A DNA stretch of 40,119 nucleotides from Brevundimonas sp. UBA4553 (GTDB lineage Bacteria; Pseudomonadota; Alphaproteobacteria; Caulobacterales; Caulobacteraceae). The notes under the pieces were generated by a model that made no database searches, was not told where the DNA came from, and saw only the letters and a list, made by a program, of their open reading frames with translations. Shown here piece by piece: positions 25,685 through 33,017 of this stretch (the stretch's first letter is position 1; each line of letters starts with the position of its first letter). The position numbers were made by a program, and so were the translations under genes. The stretch lies in assembly GCF_002387245.1 (NCBI RefSeq), contig NZ_DGLD01000020.1:1-40119 (forward strand). Reading direction: 5' to 3'.

Positions 25685-25712
25685 GGTTTCCATTGGTAAC
25701 TTAATGGAGACC
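25685..25712. promoter_or_regulatory. Inverted repeat, likely HxlR operator
   Basis: GGTTTCCAT (25685-25693) and ATGGAGACC (25704-25712) are inverted copies with one mismatch, ten bases apart, in the middle of the 55-base divergent spacer. GGAG within the right arm also serves as ribosome binding site for the plus-strand gene, eight bases before its ATG. Confidence 0.45.
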
Positions 25713-25717
25713 TTCCA

Positions 25718-26329
25718 ATGAAAGTCACAGTGCTCGGCGCCAGCGGTCGCGCGGGATCGGAGATTACCAGGGAATTGGCTCGTCGTGGGCATCAGGTGAC
25801 CGGGGTCGCCCGCAACCCCGCCCGCATTCCTGCTGGCGACGGCATCAGCGCGGTCAAAGGCGACGCGACCGATGCTGTCGCCCTCCCGGCGCTGCTCAAG
25901 GGCGCTGACGCCGTGGTCAGCGCCATCATGTTTACGGACACTGATCCCGACACGCTGATCGCGGCGGTCAAGGCGGCGGATGTCCCGCGCTATCTGGTCG
26001 TGGGCGGCGCGGGCAGCCTGGACGCCGCGCCGGGCCTGAAAGTGATCGACACCCCGGACTTCCCCGACATCTACAGGGCCGAAGCCGCCGCAGGCGGGCG
26101 CTTCCTGGATCGCCTGCGTCAGGAAGCCGACCTCGACTGGACTTTCCTGTCGCCCTCGGCCGTGTTCGACGGCGACGAGCGCACCGGCCAGTTCCGCCTC
26201 GGCGGCGACAGCCTGCTGTCAACCGCCGACGGCCGCAGCGCCATCTCCTTTCCCGACTACGCCATCGCCATGGCCGATGAGATCGAGGTGCCAAGGCACA
26301 GCCGCCAACGCTTCACCGTCGGCTACTGA
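25718..26329 (+). CDS. NAD(P)H-binding protein, atypical short-chain dehydrogenase (NmrA/YwnB-like)
   Basis: 203 aa with a Rossmann fold. The N-terminal MKVTVLGASGRAGSEI carries the GxxGxxG dinucleotide motif, and DATDAVALPALLKGADAVVSA follows the usual pattern. The C-terminal half (LDWTFLSPSAVFDGDERTG) matches atypical SDRs of about 210 aa that bind NAD(P)H and often pair with an HxlR regulator. The catalytic substrate is unknown; quinone or flavin-type reduction is a guess from relatives. Confidence 0.9.
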   Translation: MKVTVLGASGRAGSEITRELARRGHQVTGVARNPARIPAGDGISAVKGDATDAVALPALLKGADAVVSAIMFTDTDPDTLIAAVKAADVPRYLVVGGAGSLDAAPGLKVIDTPDFPDIYRAEAAAGGRFLDRLRQEADLDWTFLSPSAVFDGDERTGQFRLGGDSLLSTADGRSAISFPDYAIAMADEIEVPRHSRQRFTVGY

Positions 26330-26374
26330 GCCTCCAAAGGGCCTCAAGTAGCGCTCGGCGCGGTAGGCCCACAT

Positions 26375-26412
26375 AGAAAAAGGCCCCGGAGATCGCTCTC
26401 CGGGGCCTTCGT
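26375..26412. terminator. Bidirectional terminator between the SDR gene and rplA
   Basis: AAGGCCCCGGAGA (26380-26392) pairs over 13 bases with 26397-26409 around TCGC. The minus-strand tail is TTTTTCTATG, ending rplKA. The convergent plus-strand gene ends 50 bases away and can use it as well. Confidence 0.88.
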
Positions 26413-26433
26413 CATTTCAGCATCAGGCTGAGA

Positions 26434-27120
26434 TCAGACCAGCGAAGCCGGATCGATCTTGAAGCCCGGGCCCATCGTCGAAGACAGGGTAATGCGCTTC
26501 ACATAGGTGCCCTTGGCGCCGGCCGGCTTGGCGCGGTTCAGCGCGTCCACGTAGGCCTTGACGTTGGCTTCCAGGGCTTCCTGCGTGAAGGAGACCTTGC
26601 CGATGCCGCCGTGAGCGATACCGGCCTTCTCGACGCGGAACTCAACGGCGCCGCCCTTGGCGTCCTTGACGGCTTGGGCGACGTTCGGGGTCACGGTGCC
26701 GACCTTGGGGTTCGGCATCAGGCCGCGCGGACCCAGCACCTTACCCAGACGGCCGACCAGGGCCATCATGTCGGGCGAGGCGATGACGCGGTCGAAGTCC
26801 ATCAGACCACCGTTGATCTGCTCATACAGATCTTCGGCGCCGACGTACTCAGCGCCGGCGGCGCGGGCTTCATCAGCCTTGGCGTCCTTGGCGAAGACGG
26901 CGACGCGAACGTCACGGCCGGTGCCCGACGGCAGATTGACGACGCCGCGGACCTGCTGGTCGGCGTGACGCGGGTCAACGCCCAGGTTGACGGCGATTTC
27001 CATCGACTCGTCGAACTTGGCCTTGGCGTTGTCCTTGACCAGCTTGATGGCGTCGGCGAACGGCAGGAGGTCCTGCGTGACGCCGGTGCGAGCCTTGTGA
27101 GCCTTGGTTTGCTTAGCCAT
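26434..27120 (-). CDS. rplA: 50S ribosomal protein L1
   Basis: L1, 228 aa, forms the L1 stalk that helps release deacylated tRNA from the E site. It also represses its own operon in many bacteria. The sequence runs from MAKQTKAHKARTGV to TMGPGFKIDPASLV, with the conserved GKVLGPRGLMPNPKVGTV in the middle, all of normal length. It starts three bases after rplK. A strong terminator follows, so it is not joined to rplJ as in E. coli. Confidence 0.98.
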   Translation of the reverse strand: MAKQTKAHKARTGVTQDLLPFADAIKLVKDNAKAKFDESMEIAVNLGVDPRHADQQVRGVVNLPSGTGRDVRVAVFAKDAKADEARAAGAEYVGAEDLYEQINGGLMDFDRVIASPDMMALVGRLGKVLGPRGLMPNPKVGTVTPNVAQAVKDAKGGAVEFRVEKAGIAHGGIGKVSFTQEALEANVKAYVDALNRAKPAGAKGTYVKRITLSSTMGPGFKIDPASLV

Positions 27121-27123
27121 GGA

Positions 27124-27555
27124 TTAGCCCTCCACCACTTCGATGCCGATCGCGCGGGCCGAGCCTTCGATGATCCGCGAAGCGGCGTCGAGGTCGTTGG
27201 CGTTCAGGTCTTTCATCTTCTTCTCGGCGATTTCGCGCAGTTGCGTCTGCGTGATCTTGCCGGCGATTTCGCGACCGACGAGCTTGGCGCCCGACTTAAT
27301 GCCGGCGGCCTGCTTCAGGTAGAAGGTGGCCGGCGGGGTCTTGGTGACGAAGGTGAACGACTTGTCCTGATAGACCGTAATGACGGTCGGCAGGGGCGTG
27401 CCCTTGGCTTCCTTCTCGGTGCGCGCGTTGAACTCCTTGCAGAAGCCCATGATGTTGACGCCGCGTTGACCCAGAGCCGGGCCGATCGGGGGCGAAGGCG
27501 TGGCCGAACCGGCCGGCACTTGCAGCTTGATATAGCCGAGAATCTTCTTGGCCAT
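27124..27555 (-). CDS. rplK: 50S ribosomal protein L11
   Basis: L11, 143 aa, is part of the GTPase-associated centre and is needed for RelA/Rel activation. The N-terminal domain has the Pro-rich PAGSATPSPPIGPALGQRGV and the C-terminal rRNA-binding domain is complete. AGGAGAG six bases upstream supports the start. It is followed by rplA after three bases and preceded by a promoter candidate at 27675-27703. Confidence 0.98.
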   Translation of the reverse strand: MAKKILGYIKLQVPAGSATPSPPIGPALGQRGVNIMGFCKEFNARTEKEAKGTPLPTVITVYQDKSFTFVTKTPPATFYLKQAAGIKSGAKLVGREIAGKITQTQLREIAEKKMKDLNANDLDAASRIIEGSARAIGIEVVEG

Positions 27556-27674
27556 TGGTCTCTCCTATGAATGGCCCCAGGCGCTAAGCCTCGGAGCCGG
27601 TGAGCCGTGGTGCGGCATGGCTGCCTTCCACGGATTTGCCGCTTCGCGACCCGAGGCCGCCAAGCGAAGGCGCG

Positions 27675-27703
27675 CGTTTAGCAGGGAGACCCCGCAAACG
27701 CAA
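27675..27703 (-). promoter_or_regulatory. Promoter candidate for rplKA
   Basis: Minus strand: TTGCGT (27698-27703), 17-base spacer, TAAACG (27675-27680), then CGCGCC. The -10 and GC-rich discriminator closely match the rpsL promoter candidate. It overlaps the end of the nusG hairpin region. Confidence 0.5.
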
Positions 27704-27704
27704 A

Positions 27705-27728
27705 CGAGGGCCGCAAACGCGACCCTCG
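27705..27728 (-). terminator. Hairpin after nusG, weak terminator
   Basis: CGAGGG (27705-27710) pairs with CCCTCG (27723-27728). A three-pair inner stem (CGC/GCG) follows one mismatch. The minus-strand tail TTTGCGTTTGCG has only short T-runs, so readthrough from nusG into rplKA is likely. It begins 26 bases after the nusG stop. Confidence 0.45.
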
Positions 27729-27753
27729 AATGGATTGAGCCAAGAGGTCCGGC

Positions 27754-28335
27754 TTAGCCGCCGGTCTTCTCGACCTGATTGTATTCCAGATCCACCGGCG
27801 TCGGACGGCCGAAGATCGACACGGCCACGCGCAGGCGGGCGTTGTCTTCGTCGACGCTCTCGACCTGACCTTCGAAGCTGGCGAAGGGACCGTCGATGAC
27901 CTTGAGGGTTTCCCCGATGTCGAAGCGGATGGTGGGCTTCGGACGCTCGACGCCCTCTTCCACCTGGCCGATGATGTTCTGGACCTCGCGCTCCGAGACC
28001 GGCAGCGGTTTGGTGCCGCCAGCGGCGCCCAGGAAGCCCGTGACCTTCGGCGTGTTCTTGACCAGGTGATAGGCGTTGTCGGTCATCTCCATCTTCACCA
28101 GCACGTAGCCGGGGAAGAATTTGCGTTCCGAGTTCACCTTGCGGCCGCGACGGATCTCGACGACGTCCTCGGTCGGAACCAGGATTTCGGAGAAGTTGTC
28201 CTCAAGGCCCTGCTGCTTGGCCTGCAGCCGCAGTTGCTCAGCGACCTTCTTTTCGAAGTTCGAGTAGGCGTTGACGATATACCACTTGTGGCGGGGATTG
28301 GCCGCCGGCTTGGTTTCGGGCGCTGCATCGGTCAT
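27754..28335 (-). CDS. nusG: Transcription termination/antitermination factor NusG
   Basis: NusG, 193 aa, links RNA polymerase to Rho or to the leading ribosome. The NGN domain is marked by WYIVNAYSNFEKKVAEQL and FFPGYVLVKMEM. The KOW domain is marked by GETLKVIDGPFASFEGQVES. Length and motifs are normal. It starts 13 bases after secE, the conserved pair. Confidence 0.97.
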   Translation of the reverse strand: MTDAAPETKPAANPRHKWYIVNAYSNFEKKVAEQLRLQAKQQGLEDNFSEILVPTEDVVEIRRGRKVNSERKFFPGYVLVKMEMTDNAYHLVKNTPKVTGFLGAAGGTKPLPVSEREVQNIIGQVEEGVERPKPTIRFDIGETLKVIDGPFASFEGQVESVDEDNARLRVAVSIFGRPTPVDLEYNQVEKTGG

Positions 28336-28348
28336 GTGCGCGTCTCCT

Positions 28349-28648
28349 TTATTGGCCGAGGCCGAGAATGAAGCGGGACGCGAAGCCCAGCCCCGTATCC
28401 ACGATCCAGAAGAAGGCCGAAGCGATCAGAACCATGATGAAGACCATCACGGACGTGATCCAGGTTTCCTTGCGGCTGGGCCAGACGATCTTGCGGGCTT
28501 CAGCGCGAACCTGGCTCGCGAACTGAGGGATCGAGGTCTTTTTCTTGGGTGCGGGCGCGTCAACAGCGACCGTGGCGGCGCCGGATGCGGCGGCTGCGGT
28601 CTGGTTTCCCACGGTGCGGCGACCGCCGGGGGTCTTCGCCTTGGCCAT
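28349..28648 (-). CDS. secE: Preprotein translocase subunit SecE
   Basis: SecE, 99 aa, is the clamp of the SecYEG channel. I take the ATG at 28648 (MAKAKTPGGRR), with an AGAG site upstream; one five codons earlier is possible. A Lys/Ala-rich N-terminal extension is followed by the amphipathic helix (FASQVRAEARKIVWPSRKET) and one membrane span (TSVMVFIMVLIASAFFWIV, about 72-90). This single-span form is usual for alphaproteobacteria. It lies between trnW and nusG. Confidence 0.95.
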   Translation of the reverse strand: MAKAKTPGGRRTVGNQTAAAASGAATVAVDAPAPKKKTSIPQFASQVRAEARKIVWPSRKETWITSVMVFIMVLIASAFFWIVDTGLGFASRFILGLGQ

Positions 28649-28718
28649 ATGACGTCTCTTCAACCTCTGGAACCTGTCGCCTCACATGGGAACTCCCAAG
28701 CGACCGCGACAGGGGGAA

Positions 28719-28794
28719 TGGCAGGAGCGGAGGGACTCGAACCCACGACCCTCGGTTTTGGAGACCGATGCTCTACCAGCTGAGCTACACTCCT
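28719..28794 (-). tRNA. trnW: tRNA-Trp (CCA anticodon)
   Basis: A 76-base cloverleaf including the encoded 3' CCA. The acceptor arms are AGGAGTG and CGCTCCT with one G-T pair, discriminator G. The D arm is GCTC...GAGC. The anticodon arm TCGGT-CTCCAAA-ACCGA has anticodon CCA. The T arm has GGTTCGAGTCCC. It precedes secE by 70 bases, the conserved trnW-secE-nusG arrangement. Confidence 0.97.
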
Positions 28795-28860
28795 AGTGTC
28801 CCGGACAAAGATCAATGCGCCGTGAGCAAGCTCGACGGCGCTAACCTCGCCAGAGGGGGG

Positions 28861-28889
28861 CATATGCCTGACGGCCGAGGGCATTTCAA
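28861..28889 (-). promoter_or_regulatory. Promoter candidate for trnW-secE-nusG
   Basis: Minus strand: TTGAAA (28884-28889), 17-base spacer, CATATG (28861-28866). The predicted start near 28854 lies about 60 bases before the tRNA 5' end. It sits just after the stop of the PPOX gene. Confidence 0.5.
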
Positions 28890-28930
28890 GGGGCGTTTCG
28901 CGATAACCACCGACAGATGCGCAGGAATGT

Positions 28931-29464
28931 TCAGAACAGCCGCGCCACGGCGCTTGGCTCATAGCTGACGCCATGTACGACACGGTCAGGATCGCCGATC
29001 GAGAACGTCTGGGCGCGACTTCGGCCGTCGACCACGGCCACCGCCTCGACCTGTTCGGGAATCACCTTGACCACCGCCACGGCGTCACCGCCAGGCGCCC
29101 AGGGACTGATTTCGGGCGAACGGGCAAGGATCAAGTCGTTAAGGCGCTGGACCTCGTCGCCATCGGTCACCTCTTCCGCCCGACCATCGATGGATACCCC
29201 TACCGCTTCGCCCTCCCCCGCCACGCCGCGCACAGCCACGCCCACGCGCGGGTCCGCGATGATATTGCGCAGCTTCTCGCTGTCGCGGGCGGTGACAAAA
29301 TAGAGGTTCAGCCCGTCATTCAGATAGCCGAGGGTGCTGGCCTGCGGCCGCCCGTCCGAACGGTTGCTGGCCAGGGTCATCAGCCGCTGCCCGTCCAGCA
29401 GCTTCAGGATTGCAGCCACCGCCGCACCATGGATGGGGATCACGCTGGATGCTGTTGTGCTCAT
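28931..29464 (-). CDS. Pyridoxamine 5'-phosphate oxidase family protein (FMN-binding split barrel)
   Basis: 177 aa. The segments LMTLASNRSDGRPQASTLGY, LNLYFVTARDSEKLRNI and DPRVGVAVRG match the PPOX-like flavin-binding split barrel, a family that uses FMN, heme or F420. It is not PdxH itself. GAGGAG upstream supports the start. An FNR-type site lies 49 bases upstream of the ATG, so expression under low oxygen is likely. The exact reaction cannot be told. Confidence 0.85.
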   Translation of the reverse strand: MSTTASSVIPIHGAAVAAILKLLDGQRLMTLASNRSDGRPQASTLGYLNDGLNLYFVTARDSEKLRNIIADPRVGVAVRGVAGEGEAVGVSIDGRAEEVTDGDEVQRLNDLILARSPEISPWAPGGDAVAVVKVIPEQVEAVAVVDGRSRAQTFSIGDPDRVVHGVSYEPSAVARLF

Positions 29465-29512
29465 GGCTGAACTCCTCGGATGAGAACCTGCGGCGACCTG
29501 CCCAGGTTCACC

Positions 29513-29526
29513 TTGACACAGATCAA
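29513..29526. promoter_or_regulatory. FNR/FixK-type box between PPOX gene and 29560 gene
   Basis: TTGACACAGATCAA: nine of the ten consensus half-site bases of TTGAT-N4-ATCAA. It lies in the 95-base divergent spacer. Its centre is about 55 bases from the PPOX start codon and about 40 from the plus-strand start codon. Confidence 0.75.
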
Positions 29527-29559
29527 GGCGATTGGGTTTGGGACGCGTGAAATGGCCGC

Positions 29560-29964
29560 ATGACCACGCCCCGCTTCATGCCGGACGCCCCAAGCCTGGA
29601 TGTCGTTCCCCTGACCGAGGCTGACGCGCCGGCCGAGTTCGCGCTCGCGCAGATGTGGCGCCCCGATCTGGGTGCGGACCAGTGGCGGAATTTCCTGCGC
29701 GATTGGCGCGCCGCTCCCGACAGCCGAGGCATCCTGAGCGCCCGTAGCCAGCGCGGCGGCGTTCTGGGCTTCGTCAGCTGGTGGCGTCTGCCGGACCTCG
29801 AGTATGGTGAAACCCTGTGGGTCGGCCCGTTCGTGGTGCGCGAGATGGGCGTGCGTCCCTTGGTGCGACAAAGTCTGGCGGTGGAACTGACCGCTCTGGC
29901 GCATCGGTTGGGGGCCAGGCTACGCTATGCCGAAGACGCCGCCTGGGACAGCCTGTCCACTTAG
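29560..29964 (+). CDS. Hypothetical protein, possibly GNAT-like
   Basis: 134 aa. The order of predicted elements (VVPLTEADAPAEFALAQMW, GGVLGFVSWWRLPDLEYGE, TLWVGPFVVREMGVRPLVRQ, then helix LAVELTALAHRLGAR) recalls acyl-CoA N-acetyltransferases with the conserved V(R)-x-x-x-G loop, but the match is weak. No ribosome binding site is visible before the ATG. The upstream FNR box is centred about 40 bases from the ATG, where it would fit a leaderless transcript. It precedes the FNR gene by 48 bases on the same strand. Confidence 0.6.
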   Translation: MTTPRFMPDAPSLDVVPLTEADAPAEFALAQMWRPDLGADQWRNFLRDWRAAPDSRGILSARSQRGGVLGFVSWWRLPDLEYGETLWVGPFVVREMGVRPLVRQSLAVELTALAHRLGARLRYAEDAAWDSLST

Positions 29965-30012
29965 AAGGCGATCTCCGGTCAGCTAGGCTGTGGCGGAACG
30001 CTGGAGTCGACC

Positions 30013-30756
30013 ATGACCGTCCACAACCCCGCCCTGGCCGTAACCACGGACGTCCGCCTGGAAGACGTCCACCCCTGCGCCACCTGCGGAGCGCGACCTC
30101 TGGGCGTCTGCGCCGACCTGAAGGGTCATGAGCTGCAGAACATGGCTTGCGCCAGCGAGACGGTGACGGCGCAACCGGGCCAGGCCCTGTTCCATGAAGG
30201 CGATCCCAACCCCTTCGTCTTCAATGTCGTGGACGGCGCGGTGAAACTCTATCGCCTGCTGCCCGACGGCCGGCGCCAGATCACCGGCTTCCTGTTTCAG
30301 GGCGATTTCCTGGGGCTTGGCGGTCGCGGTCCCTCCAGCTTCACCGCCGAGGCCCTGACGCCGCTGAGCGCCTGCCGCTTCCGGCGCGGCGACTTCGATC
30401 AGCTGCTGAACGCCCTGCCGGCGCTGGAGCACCGTTTGGTGGCCATGGCGGGCGACGAGCTTATGGCGGCGCAAGAACAGATCGTGCTGCTGGGCCGCAA
30501 GACGGCGCGCGAACGCATCGCCAGCTTCCTGACCCGTCTGTCGGCGCGGCAGGTGCAACTGGGCGGCGAGGAAGGTCGTGTCCACCTGCCTATGACCCGC
30601 CTCGACATCGCCGACTATCTGGGCCTGACGATAGAGACCGTCAGCCGGGTCTTCACCCAGTTCAAGACGTCGGGCCTGATCCAGTTGCTGCCCAACAACG
30701 ATGTGGCCCTGCCCGCCCCCCAGGCGCTGAAAGCACTGGGCGAAGGCGCCGCCTGA
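30013..30756 (+). CDS. FNR-type oxygen-sensing Crp/Fnr regulator
   Basis: 247 aa. The N-terminus carries Cys22-x2-Cys25-x7-Cys33 (HPCATCGARPLGVCADL). Together with Cys121 (LSACRF, matching E. coli FNR Cys122) these are the likely [4Fe-4S] ligands. The x7 spacing is the alphaproteobacterial FnrN/FnrL type. The cNMP-like barrel follows, then the HTH LDIADYLGLTIETVSRVFTQ with Glu208, Ser211 and Arg212, the residues that read TTGAT in FNR. GGAG seven bases upstream supports the ATG. Three matching boxes lie nearby. Likely the anaerobic or microoxic activator of the cyd genes. Confidence 0.93.
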   Translation: MTVHNPALAVTTDVRLEDVHPCATCGARPLGVCADLKGHELQNMACASETVTAQPGQALFHEGDPNPFVFNVVDGAVKLYRLLPDGRRQITGFLFQGDFLGLGGRGPSSFTAEALTPLSACRFRRGDFDQLLNALPALEHRLVAMAGDELMAAQEQIVLLGRKTARERIASFLTRLSARQVQLGGEEGRVHLPMTRLDIADYLGLTIETVSRVFTQFKTSGLIQLLPNNDVALPAPQALKALGEGAA

Positions 30757-30813
30757 GCCGAAGAGAATGATCGACGGCGCCGCCTGAAAGCGGGCCCCAT
30801 TTCGAGGGGGATG

Positions 30814-30838
30814 GGGTGCGGGCTGACGACCCGCACCC
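30814..30838. terminator. Nine-pair hairpin between the FNR gene and ompW
   Basis: GGGTGCGGG (30814-30822) pairs with CCCGCACCC (30830-30838) around a seven-base loop, between convergent genes. There is no T-run on either side, so termination is only suggested by position. Confidence 0.35.
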
Positions 30839-30862
30839 TCGCCCCGCATCGACTCGAAAGCT

Positions 30863-31531
30863 CTAGAACTTCCGGCCGACGCCCACCGACACGACCCACG
30901 GATCAAGGCTGACGTTGCTCTTCAGCGCGCCGCCGTTGATCCTGGCGTCCGTGTCGAACCACACCTTCTTGGCGTCGAGGTTGACGGTCCACGGCCCCGA
31001 CAGATTCCAGTCCGCGCCAGCCTGCAACGCGACACCGAAGCCATTGTCCAGATCGACGTCGAAGCCGTTCTTATCCTTGCCCTTGAAGAAGGCCATGTAG
31101 CTGGCGCCGGCCCCGACATAGGGGCTGATCGTGGCGTTGGGCGCAGGCCGGTATTGCAGCGTCACGATGGGCGGCAGGACCCAGGTCTCGTGCACGGCCA
31201 CATCCGTCGTCCCGCCCCTGGCGCGGACCTCATGCTGGGTCGCGCCCAGAATGGCCTCGACCGCCCAGTGGTCGGCGACGAAATAGGTGAAGCCCAGGGT
31301 CGGCATCCAGTCGTCGCCCACATCGACCTTCAGGCCGCTGTCGGCCCCGGCGGCGGTGACGATGGCGTCATCGGCCTGCGGCAGGACGCCCGTCATGCGG
31401 GCGGTGACGATCAACGTGCCCTTGCCGACCGGCTCGGGGGCGGCGTCCATTCCCCAGGAATTTTGGGCCGAGGCTGCGCTGGCCAAGGTCAGCACGCTGG
31501 CGGCGGCCAGAAGGGCTGCGGCGGTTTTCAT
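30863..31531 (-). CDS. ompW: OmpW family outer membrane protein
   Basis: 222 aa. I start at the ATG at 31531 (MKTAAALLAAASVLTLASAA, signal peptide ending ASA-Q), with GGGA upstream. The mature part has amphipathic strands, the family element TLGFTYFVADHWAVEAILGA, YVGAGASYMAFF, and a final strand ending in phenylalanine (SVGVGRKF), as in eight-stranded barrels. OmpW is an outer membrane channel for small hydrophobic molecules. In enterobacteria it is oxygen- and FNR-controlled. A weak FNR-like site lies upstream. It sits between the FNR gene and cydABX. Confidence 0.9.
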   Translation of the reverse strand: MKTAAALLAAASVLTLASAASAQNSWGMDAAPEPVGKGTLIVTARMTGVLPQADDAIVTAAGADSGLKVDVGDDWMPTLGFTYFVADHWAVEAILGATQHEVRARGGTTDVAVHETWVLPPIVTLQYRPAPNATISPYVGAGASYMAFFKGKDKNGFDVDLDNGFGVALQAGADWNLSGPWTVNLDAKKVWFDTDARINGGALKSNVSLDPWVVSVGVGRKF

Positions 31532-31616
31532 CGGTAGCATTCCCGACAATCGCCGGATCGAGAGGAGTCCGGCTTCGATGTCGAGATCAGCGTCCTACGC
31601 CCTGTCTTTCACCGCC

Positions 31617-31630
31617 TTGATCCAGCGCAA
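31617..31630 (-). promoter_or_regulatory. Degenerate FNR-like box upstream of ompW
   Basis: TTGATCCAGCGCAA on the plus strand: one perfect TTGAT half and three of five bases in the other half. It lies 86 bases before the ompW start. It could be chance. Confidence 0.3.
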
Positions 31631-31644
31631 GCGTCAGGAAACAA

Positions 31645-31684
31645 ATACAAAAAAGCCTCCCCAGCCGAAGCTGGAGAGGCTGAT
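31645..31684 (-). terminator. Intrinsic terminator of cydABX
   Basis: Arms 31654-31665 and 31670-31681 pair over 12 positions with one mismatch, around a loop that is TTCG on the minus strand. The tail TTTTTTGTATTTG follows. It begins 21 bases after the cydX stop. Confidence 0.85.
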
Positions 31685-31701
31685 TTCATTGACCAGACAA
31701 G

Positions 31702-31821
31702 TCAGGGCTCGGAACGTCCTTCATCCCCCTCGTCGAACAGACGGAACTCGTGCCACAGGCCGTTCAGCACGCCGAAGGCGATGGCGAGGCCGAGGCCGAG
31801 GATCCAGGCGAAATACCACAT
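31702..31821 (-). CDS. cydX: Cytochrome bd oxidase small subunit CydX
   Basis: 39 aa, found by translating the gap after cydB. It starts MWYFAWILGLGLAIAFGVLN, the CydX/CbdX signature, then a short acidic tail (FDEGDEGRSEP). One membrane span. AAAGGAG nine bases upstream is a strong site. The gene follows cydB by 22 bases and is followed by the operon terminator. CydX stabilises the hemes of the bd oxidase. The gene is easily missed because of its size. Confidence 0.93.
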   Translation of the reverse strand: MWYFAWILGLGLAIAFGVLNGLWHEFRLFDEGDEGRSEP

Positions 31822-31843
31822 GGAAAGATCTCCTTTCGCGGGA

Positions 31844-32992
31844 TCAGTAGAGGTCGGGGTTGGTCTTCAGCGCATCCATCGTCGAGCGCCCCCACAGCAC
31901 CTTGTAGACCCAGGCGGTGTAGAGAAGGACGAAGGGCAGGAAGACAGCGACCACGATCAGCATGATGAACAGGGTCGTGTGGCTGGACGAGGCGTTCCAC
32001 ACGGTCAGGCTGGACTGGGCGCTGATCGAGCTGGGCAGGATGAAGGGGAACATCGACAGGCCGACCGTCGAGATGATCCCCACCGCCGAGGCCGAGGAGC
32101 CGCCGAAGGCCAGGGCCGCCGACTTGCGCCACATGCCAAACAGGCCGATCGCTGCGCCCGCAAAGCCCAGAACCGGGGCGATGATCATCCACGGATAGAG
32201 GCCATAGTTGTCCATCCAGGCGCCTGGCGCCGCCTCGACCGCCGTGCGCAGCGGGTTGGACACGCCTCCGGTGTCGACCGCGCCGGTGATACGAAAGCCC
32301 ATGTCGCCAAACGCCACCATGGCGCCACCAACCGCGAACAGCACCAGACTGGCCAGACCGGCGGCGGTGCCTATGGCGCGGGCGCGCTTCAGCACTACGC
32401 CCTCCTCGCCCTTAACCGCCAGCCAGGCCGCGCCGTGAAGCACCAGCATGGCGACCGACAGCAGGCCGCAGATCAGGGTGAAGGGCGTGAACAGGCCCAG
32501 CAGGCTGCCTTCGTAGAAGCTGCGCAGATCACTATCCAGACGGAAGGGGGCGCCCATCAGGACGTTGCCGACGGCGACGCCGAACACCAGGGCCGGGACG
32601 AAGCTGCCGATGAACAGGCCCCAGTCCCACATGGAGCGCCAGCGCGCCTCGGGCCGCTTGGAGCGGTACTTGAACGAGACCGGCCGCAGGATCAGCGCGG
32701 ACAGGACCAGGAACATGGCCAGGTAAAAGCCCGAGAAACTGACGGCATAGACCTGGGGCCAGGCGGCGAAAATGGCTGCGCCGCCGACGATAAACCAGAC
32801 TTGGTTGCCCTCCCAGGTCGCGCCGATGGTGTTGATCACCATACGGCGCTCTTCATCCGTTTTGGCGACGAAGGGCAGCAGGGCGCCGACGCCCATGTCG
32901 AAACCGTCCGTCAGGGCGAAGCCGATCAGCAGCACGCCCAGCAGTCCCCACCAGATCAGGCGGAGCGTGGTGTAGTCGAGGGGAAGTTCCAT
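31844..32992 (-). CDS. cydB: Cytochrome bd ubiquinol oxidase subunit II
   Basis: 382 aa, multi-span. CydB pairs with CydA and supports heme and proton access. The sequence LRLIWWGLLGVLLIGFALTD, GFDMGVGALLPFVAKTDEER and GATWEGNQVWFIVGGAAIFA is diagnostic. Length equals the E. coli protein within a few residues. It starts 25 bases after cydA. Confidence 0.97.
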   Translation of the reverse strand: MELPLDYTTLRLIWWGLLGVLLIGFALTDGFDMGVGALLPFVAKTDEERRMVINTIGATWEGNQVWFIVGGAAIFAAWPQVYAVSFSGFYLAMFLVLSALILRPVSFKYRSKRPEARWRSMWDWGLFIGSFVPALVFGVAVGNVLMGAPFRLDSDLRSFYEGSLLGLFTPFTLICGLLSVAMLVLHGAAWLAVKGEEGVVLKRARAIGTAAGLASLVLFAVGGAMVAFGDMGFRITGAVDTGGVSNPLRTAVEAAPGAWMDNYGLYPWMIIAPVLGFAGAAIGLFGMWRKSAALAFGGSSASAVGIISTVGLSMFPFILPSSISAQSSLTVWNASSSHTTLFIMLIVVAVFLPFVLLYTAWVYKVLWGRSTMDALKTNPDLY

Positions 32993-33017
32993 CTCTCTTT
33001 TCCTTCAACGACCGGGG

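Noticed and set aside
28649..28663. Upstream SecE start (five codons longer)
   Set aside because: The downstream ATG has better site spacing and gives the usual MAK start.
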